Shown here: in pieces, positions 57,507-64,000 of the stretch
How the letters are laid out: every line of letters starts with the position of its first letter
Numbering within the stretch: position 1 is the first letter of the stretch
NCBI RefSeq assembly: GCF_029784155.1
Contig: NC_073692.1
Span: 374,422,813-374,486,812, forward strand
DNA from: Uranotaenia lowii
Taxonomy: Eukaryota > Arthropoda > Insecta > Diptera > Culicidae
Length of the DNA stretch: 64,000 nt
Direction: 5' to 3'
The notes under the pieces: generated by a model
The model's input: only the letters and a program-made list of their open reading frames with translations
What the model was told of the DNA's origin: nothing
The model's database searches: none
Position numbers and translations under genes: made by a program

Positions 57507-60500
57507 ATGGGCAAAGAAATCGATCCGGCTGACATCGGCAAACACCCGGACCTGATCCGGAAGGCCCAGGGCGAAATGGCCCAGTGTGATGTGCTGGTGT
57601 GCGGCCGCTGTCACTCGGTGTTCCACTTCATCGAGCTGTTCCGGGAGCACAAGGAACAGGAATGTCCCAAAGAGTCCACGCTGAAGGACTGCCGGGAAAC
57701 GAAGGCCAAGGTGTGGGCGTTTCTGCTGTGGAAGGCTGCCCAGCTTAACGGGGACGGGGCCTCTGGAGCGGAAGGTGGCACTGGGAATGTAAACTCCTGG
57801 AAGCTATACCAAACCTGGGTCAAGCTGGAGGAATCGGTTCGCGAAACGTGGATCGTCGCCGGGCGGACCATTCAGTCGTTTGCGCGGGTAAGTTCGATGG
57901 TTTTCATGGGGGAATCAAAAGTTCGAATTAAAATATATTTTAAATTTTCTAGATGGGCCAAGGAAGTTTGCAGGAGATGCCAGTTAAGATAACCAAGACT
58001 ATCATCGAAAGTGGACCTGATGATAAAAGTAAGTTGAGCTTAGCTAAAAAAAAAGTCGTATTTGAAATTTTATTTATATTAAATCTACTTCTAGAACAAG
58101 CAACGGGAACATCGCCTTCGACGCAGCAGAATAGATATTTCCCACCCCGTAAACCGGAGATCAAAACCAATGCTTCGCCTGGTGCACTTCCGGCTAAGGT
58201 TGATGAAACGAAAAAGTCACCAATTGTAACACAAGTTAAGAAACCGGAGCCAGTCGTACCGAATAAACCAGGAGCTGGGTAAGGATGCTGCTTATCCAGT
58301 GATACTTTCAGTTGATTGACGTCTTTTTCATTTTCCAGAAAACGTTCGGTGGCCAAACGTACTACTCCTGGTAGCGGCGAAGTCGTCGAGGAGGAAGTCG
58401 AGAAGATTTTGGCCAAGCGGTTCAATCCACGCCGTAAAGAGCATGAGTATCTGGTGAAATGGTCTAAGTATGCCCATGATCAAAACACCTGGGAACCGTT
58501 GATTCATTTGCAAACATGCCAGAGTGTGCTGGAGTACTTCGAAGTTCAACTGGCGAAACAGAAAGAGCAAAGGGCAGCTGCTGCTGCTCGTACCTTGCAG
58601 CAACAACAGGCTGAAAAGGCCAAAGCTGCTGGAACCGCGACTCCTGCTACACCTACATCGGTCACAAATACTGCTGCAACAAAACCGGTCACCTCGGCTA
58701 CAGCATCTACAACTTCTTCGTCTCTTCCATCGGTGACGGTTTCTGTTTCGCAGGGATCCCCAACAAGGCCCTTCCGCAACTCAAAGGTTAACGCAATGGA
58801 TAAGGTCAAGCAGTGGGTTGGGAGTACGGTTGCCGCCAATGCCGGGAGTTCTAGCTACGAGGAAAACAGCGGTATCAAAAGGAAGATGGAAGTCGAAGAG
58901 GAACCCAAGGAAGAAGTAACGATCAAACGAGTAAGGGCGGAAAATGGCCCTGTAAACCAGATGTTGAATAGAGCCCAGCAAAACACAGGCGTAAAAATGG
59001 TTCCAGTTGGAGCGAAATCCCCAGTAAAGATCGTCAACGGCATAGGGGCTCTCAAGAAGGAAGATGGCAAGTCAGCTGAAGTCATTGTCAAGACTATTAA
59101 AGACGGCACGGCTAGTGGAGTTGTGAAGAAGCCTGGTTACACCGGAGCAAAAAATGTGGCAGGTGAAGCTCAAGTTCAAATTGTCAACCGAGGAGAAGTT
59201 CCGAAGCAAGGCGTTTTCAAAGTGTCCCCAGGAACGCCTTCTCCTCAGGCTTCCCCTACGATTGTTAACCGACAAACGCCCCCAGGCACCACTACTACAA
59301 CTACAACTCGTATCGTTCGCAAAAACATCGGAGGACAACAACAACTGGTTAAACAGGTTGTAAGAACTACCATTCCGATCGCCCAAGCTCAAGCCCAGGC
59401 ACAAAATCAAACACCCCAACAACGGCAACCGCTTCAGAGAGTATTCAGCAATTCAAGTCCAAATGAAGCTCCCATCCCTAAATTAACGACCAACATTGTC
59501 CCGCGAAGCTCGCTCTCCCCAGGACAATCGAGATCACAAAGCATCAACCGTAACTTGAGGAGTACTCCACCCTCCAAAAACACTACCCCAGAGCAAAAAA
59601 TTAACGCGCTCCGTAAGCAAGGACTCAACGTCGTTAAAAGGACAGTATCCCCCGCTGCTACTTCTCCGGCCGTCAGCCAGAAATCACCGGAAGACGACGA
59701 GGGCATTGCTGATCCATTCCCATCAAATATCCAGAATCCACCACCAGAATCTCCCTCGAGAGAGCTCACTCTTTGCCCCGTCACTGGAAAAATTCTTGGC
59801 CAAGCCGAAGGTGAACCCACTCCGGTTCCAAGTCCCGAAATGCAAGATGACAAGGTTCAAACCAAACAGGAACATACGCAAGAAATGCAACAGGAACAGG
59901 ACACCCAAGTGCAGCAGATACTCACCAACGAAGACGGTTCCCCGATCATTGTGGCCGGCGAAGATGGCACCCTGTATCAGGTAGCCGGCAAAAACGCCGA
60001 AGGTCAAACCATCCTCATTGCCCAGGGTGCCGACGGGGAGCAGCAGTGTGTTTTGGTAGCTGCCCAGGAAGGCGAAGGCGACGAATCCAATGCTGGCGTT
60101 ATGACCCTGGATGCGGCCATCTCCGAAGCCGTTGCCCATGTGGTACCTCAAGAGGTAAAATTTAACCTTTAATAGCTTCATTTTTAAACAATAATTTTAA
60201 TTTCATTCTTTACCCTCAGGGTCAACAGTTGACGGAAGAACAGGCCGCCCAGTACAAACTGCAGCAAGAAGCTGCCGGAGTGGATCCAAATCAGCAGTTG
60301 ACGATCCAAACCGAGGATTCCCAAGACGGTCAAATTACGGCTGAAGTAGTACAAGCTGACCAACCATCACCCGGTAAGTGCAAGCTTGAATGCCTTTACA
60401 AAAAAAAATCCTTATCCAATCCTGATTTCATTTCCAACAGGTGGTACGCGCCGGGTGGTTCTGCTGCTACCGGACGGCAGCTTCATGATGACCGAAGTTA

Positions 60501-60538
60501 ACGAGGAACAGTACCAATCGCTTAATTTGGTAAATTAA
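57507..60538 (+). CDS. Chro: Chromator/Chriz-like chromodomain protein (902 aa, 6 coding exons)
   Basis: Exons are 57507-57887, 57953-58028, 58095-58278, 58339-60154, 60220-60373 and 60441-60538, 2709 nt in one frame, all with GT/AG boundaries. The N-terminal ~130 residues hold a conserved Cys/His cluster (CDVLVCGRCHSVFHFI, H..QECP), an FCS/ZAD-like zinc-binding part. A chromodomain lies at about residues 230-290: EEVEKILAKRFNPRRKEHEY, then LVKWSKYAHDQNTWEP with the usual aromatic cage positions. A long Gln/Ser/Thr/Pro-rich disordered middle follows with a basic patch (KRKMEVEEEPKEE), then a conserved end (TRRVVLLLPDGSFMMTE). In Drosophila Chromator (926 aa) binds interbands and domain boundaries with Z4 and is also a spindle-matrix protein. 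Similar length and the same domain placement support the call. It faces Ssl1. Confidence 0.85.
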
Positions 60539-61713
60539 AGTACAGAGAAAAAAAGGATACCAGCACGCAAACTGACAAACTAACTTACTATTAAGCAAAG
60601 TGTTTGAATAATTTAGGCTATTTTAGTTTTTTCCGCAAAACAATGTCTCTTCTATCGACCGAGCCTATTGCAACCGAATTTCGTTTTCCTACGAGTAAGC
60701 CAACAAGTAAGTTTTACTACTTCCTGTACAGATGCCATTGGAACTCCTGATGGGTTCCAACTTAAGACCTTTGAAGCATAGTTTTAAACCTCTTGATTAT
60801 ATAAGTAACTCTACTGTTCCGTACAAGAATTTCGGACTTCGGAATACATATAAGAATTACGCTAGAGTAAAGTTTATCTGTTAGTGGTAGTTTACGTGAG
60901 ATAATTACGTAGTGCGTAGGATGCATTCAGTAAAAGCGCTTTGTTTGACAACCTTTGAAGAAAAAATGCCGATTTTAATTATATAAAAATGAAGTTAGTT
61001 AAAATATTATCAATCAATCATCTGGCGTTTCTTTTTATCCGAAATTGCTTCGTGTATAATGGTGGTTTATATCGATTGTTTTCTGATCTCCCAAACAACG
61101 GACTTCTCGCAATGCTTTTCAGATATCAGTCATTTTAAAAAGACATGAGACTATCTCATGTTTTCAACAACAGACAACAAAGGTAGTCTCAAAACAAAAA
61201 TCGCAGGCTTTTAAGGAAGCCTGAATGATTTTCTTTCTGTGTGTTGTTTTGTTCGATGTGAAGGTAACAATTACCGAATTATTTGGTTCAAAACATCGTC
61301 CAAAAGGGAGCATGGAAACCTTTTTGGGGGATTTGGATAATTCGGTAATTGGTTTTTCTGAACACTATCGACCTTAAAAAATGCAGCCAGTCACATAAAA
61401 GCAGGAAGTTCTGACCAAATACCAGCTTTTTTTTTAATTCGAAAACATATAAATAGCTTCAGTTATTAATATGCATAATAAGTATTTGAATAACTATATA
61501 CCCTCGGTCAAATTAAAAAAATAATTATGAAAAATTTGCCAAAAACATATAATGATTATGCATGTTTTTGGTCAAAACTTTCAGTTTATCGTAGGCTTTC
61601 ATTAATCGGACAAACTTTTGATTCCGAAAGTACCCGATTAGCGTAAGACTACTATATACTACTAACTGTATAGCATTACAACACAGAGAAAAAAAATTAA
61701 TTCATGTACATTA
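60539..61713. other. Chromator 3' UTR and intergenic DNA
   Basis: The first few hundred bases are probably 3' UTR. A 14-bp inverted repeat AATTACCGAATTAT lies at 61269-61282 and 61337-61350, enclosing 54 bp, perhaps a tiny MITE. No gene seen. Confidence 0.45.
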
Positions 61714-62602
61714 GACTGAGTCGATTTTGGGTCATTTTTGAATTTCTCAAACCCTGGAGTCTAAAAAACTTTGTTTTGGTTCAAAACTTGTTTATTGTTT
61801 TTTTGCAGATTTTTTAAGTAAAGTTTACATGAGTAAATTACAAGTTGTACCTATATGTACCTGACAAAATTAAATATTTTGTACTAAAAAATCAACATCA
61901 TTTTTGTATCTTCTGTGGAACCAAGCCTGTTAATGTTTTTTGTGCCAATTTATAAAATCTTAGGAAATTTTTCGCTGAACATCTTTGTCGAAGACCTTTA
62001 CTTCGTATCTTATAAGACAAACAAGTTATTAGCCGTTTGACAGGGGTATCTCTTATGGCTTTGAAAAACAATAAATGCAATAGACATCACTACTTGTGTC
62101 TCGCGCAGTATTGCATGAAAAGTATAGTCATGCAATAGTGCAATACCTTCAGGCAACCAGCAGTGATTTCAATTGAACTTATTGTTTTTGAATGCTAAAA
62201 TAACCATTAGCATGATGTTAATGTTGATTTTTCAATACAAAATACTGCCAGCGGCTTCGGCGTAGTGGTTAGAGTTCAAGTCATCTACGCCAAAGTTCAT
62301 GAGATCGAATCTCGGTCATGGCATACATAGTACACTTTCTGTTGTCTGGTGGTTTTAGCATTTGTGAGATGCTAGCCATCATTACTTCGAAAGATGTGCG
62401 CTTAGAAAGAGACGAACCAGCCCAAGGCTGAAAGTCTCTATAATAAGAAAAAAAAAAATACAAAATATTGAATTTTTCCATACAAACCTAAAAGTTAAAA
62501 TTTACTCATGAAAACGTTACTTAAAAATTCTTCAAAAAACTATGGATGCGTTTTGAAACAAAACGAAGCTTATTAGATCCCAGCGTTTGAGAAATTCATT
62601 TT
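61714..62602. mobile_element. GACTGAG-type MITE, right terminus decayed, SINE inside
   Basis: It begins after TA with GACTGAGTCGATTTTGGGTC and continues like the copy at 27799. The right end keeps CTCAAACGCTGGG and AAATGAATTTCTC in reverse complement but has lost the outer GACTGAG. The SINE at 62248-62456 lies inside it. Confidence 0.7.
62248..62456 (+). mobile_element. tRNA-derived SINE with 14-bp target duplication
   Basis: Pol III boxes are visible: A box TAGTGGTTAGAG (62263-62274) and B box GATCGAATCTC (about 62302-62312). The body ends CCCAAGGCTGAAAGTCTCTA and an A-tail. AATACAAAATA(C/T)TG flanks it (62234-62247, 62457-62470) with one difference. It was inserted into the MITE at 61714-62602. 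Confidence 0.85.
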
Positions 62603-62789
62603 AATAACAATGTGCTACTTTCGCTGCAGCAAACAATTCGAAAAACTTTATTGAACATTCTGTATATAAGCGCCTCCTGCACATAATGTTCTTTTCATTT
62701 TAACAATTTTCTTTTAACCTGATACGATTAGCTACGATGGACATGTTCGAAATATACCATTTCCTAAAAGCTGTTGATCTTTGTCTATA

Positions 62790-62941
62790 ATTCTTTTTAT
62801 TTTCATATTTCCCTATCTATCTTCTTTCTTCTCCCAAAAGTGAACTAGATATAAGCACACAATTGTAATCGAGCAAAAAGAGTTTGGCTCCTTGAAGCCT
62901 AAAGGTATAAGCCGTTTCAAATAAAGAACTTACAAAAAAAA
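62790..62941 (+). mobile_element. Retroelement 3' end with A-tail (copy 2)
   Basis: It matches 29040-29191, including GAGTTTGGCTCCTTGAAGCC, GCCGTTTCAAATAAAG and a terminal A-run. 5'-truncated tail of the same family. Confidence 0.65.
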
Positions 62942-63129
62942 TCTGATACGAACAAGTTTGTAAAATTTTAATAATCAATACCCTCGATACGCCTCTATTA
63001 AAGTTTTTAGTACAAACTCAATAGCACGCAGCCAAAATGGGGGGCATCGGAATTTCGCCTCCCCAGAGCGAGGCGAATTATCGACGGGACGCAGGGAGCG
63101 AACGAAAAAAAAACGAACAAACTAAAAAG

Positions 63130-63573
63130 TTGTCAAGTTGTCAATTTTCAGCTCTTCATCCATCGTCAGCGCCGCGATTTTGTTCCGCGAGTGATTTTCC
63201 ACGCAAAAAAAATCACACGTTGTTGATTAAACCCTCGGTGAATCAGTGATTTCTGCACCCGTAAAGGTCGTCCGTCGAAAGACTCATTCCAGCGAAGGAA
63301 GTGAATATAGGCGCAAGAAATCAGAGTCGGGATTTTTTCTCCTATCGGGCGAACCAAGAAGGCGTTTCGTTTTGGCCAAAGCAAGTGTCTCGATTGTGTG
63401 GGAAGAAGAAAACAACGGGGAATAGGAAGGAAGTTTCTGGTGGACAGGTTCTGGGCATTGGATAAAATTGGACGGAAATCGAATTTGTTTTATATAAATC
63501 ATTCCACATTCGACGTGGGAAGGACACGAATTTTTGCCGTGAAGCTCCAACAGCGTGATAGATAATCAAGAAG
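63130..63573 (+). other. Likely noncoding first exon of the next plus-strand gene
   Basis: This is a GC-richer block after AT-rich DNA, with no long ATG frame, ending AATCAAGAAG|GTATGTGC (donor at 63574). It resembles the leader exon of Chromator in composition and layout. The coding exons lie beyond the window. The start position is approximate. Confidence 0.5.
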
Positions 63574-63863
63574 GTATGTGCTACAAAATCATCTATGTTG
63601 ATAACAATATGTTGCAAGTAATTCTCTTTTTAATTTTTTTTTACAATTATTAACTAAATAAAAATGCTTTTTTGTGCTTCTTGTTAGGGTCTTGTGTTAA
63701 TGTAGGTGTTGGTTTTTTTTTAATTTAATTTCCCTTAAACTTGAATTTTTAACTAGCGATTTGTGTTATTAATTTAGGCTGCGTTCTGTATGTCCTGTTG
63801 TATCATAATATACAGCAGTAACTCACTAACTGGACAACGTGATATAAAAAATTTTATATCAAT

Positions 63864-63926
63864 ATTTTGCTGGTTTTTGTCCCGGTGGTTTTCCAGAAAT
63901 TACTGGAAACCACCAGCAAAATCAAT
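63864..63926. repeat. Small hairpin
   Basis: GGTGGTTTTCCAG (63884-63896) pairs with CTGGAAACCACC (63903-63914) around a 6-nt loop, and ATTTTGCTGG/CCAGCAAAAT extends it beyond a bulge. CTGGAAAACCAG words recur just downstream. It could be the core of a MITE. Confidence 0.6.
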
Positions 63927-64000
63927 TACTGGAAAACCAGTGATCTGAAAATCTCGCGTGAGCTTCCATTACGTCTCATGAAACATCTTAGGAATTCACA

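Noticed and set aside
59434..60181. Long minus-strand frames opposite Chromator
   Set aside because: They mirror the Gln/Pro/Thr-rich coding strand and have no independent support.
62248..62330. Functional tRNA gene
   Set aside because: A and B boxes are present but there is no acceptor stem, and the sequence continues into a SINE body with A-tail.

Overview
This window looks like nuclear DNA of an insect, most likely a dipteran and probably mosquito-like. Genes have short introns with GT/AG boundaries. One gene encodes a Chromator-like chromodomain protein of the insect type. Most of the remaining sequence is AT-rich and packed with transposons: I-, CR1- and RTE-type LINEs, Copia, Helitrons, TA-target MITEs and tRNA-derived SINEs. 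Nothing bacterial or viral is evident. The species call is inference; no marker gene fixes it.

Layout. 1-3100 is gene-free but holds a near-perfect 369-bp hairpin and a degenerate minisatellite. 3101-10388 is a TIR transposon (TA target duplication) that appears to carry the 3' half of a protein tyrosine phosphatase gene, exons and introns included, later broken by a LINE and two MITEs. 10.4-13.2 kb has only two doubtful small ORFs and a tRNA-like SINE remnant. 13265-17541 holds two Helitrons joined head-to-tail with no spacer; a third copy lies in the opposite orientation at 25591-28515 with two MITEs inside it. 17.6-44.1 kb is otherwise a gene desert of dead retroelements (CR1-like, Copia, RTE) and a 2.27-kb foldback element nested in a retroelement-like insertion.

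The real genes lie in the last third. A four-exon orphan gene (minus, 44188-45096) and a tiny candidate gene (plus, 45828-46051) start divergently. Next come the TFIIH subunit Ssl1/p44 gene (minus, 46360-47759) and the Chromator-like gene (plus, leader near 56171-56582, coding 57507-60538). Ssl1 and Chromator are head-to-head; the short interval between their starts has been split by a 7.5-kb, nearly full-length I-type LINE (48098-55642) with a 13-bp target duplication. That LINE is dead: a 19-bp tandem duplication breaks its endonuclease, and two insertions break the RT-RNase H-zinc finger part.

After Chromator there is a MITE with a SINE inside it, a retroelement tail, and a likely noncoding first exon of another plus-strand gene (about 63130-63573) that continues beyond the window. 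All calls come from reading the sequence and given translations by eye; no database search was possible.
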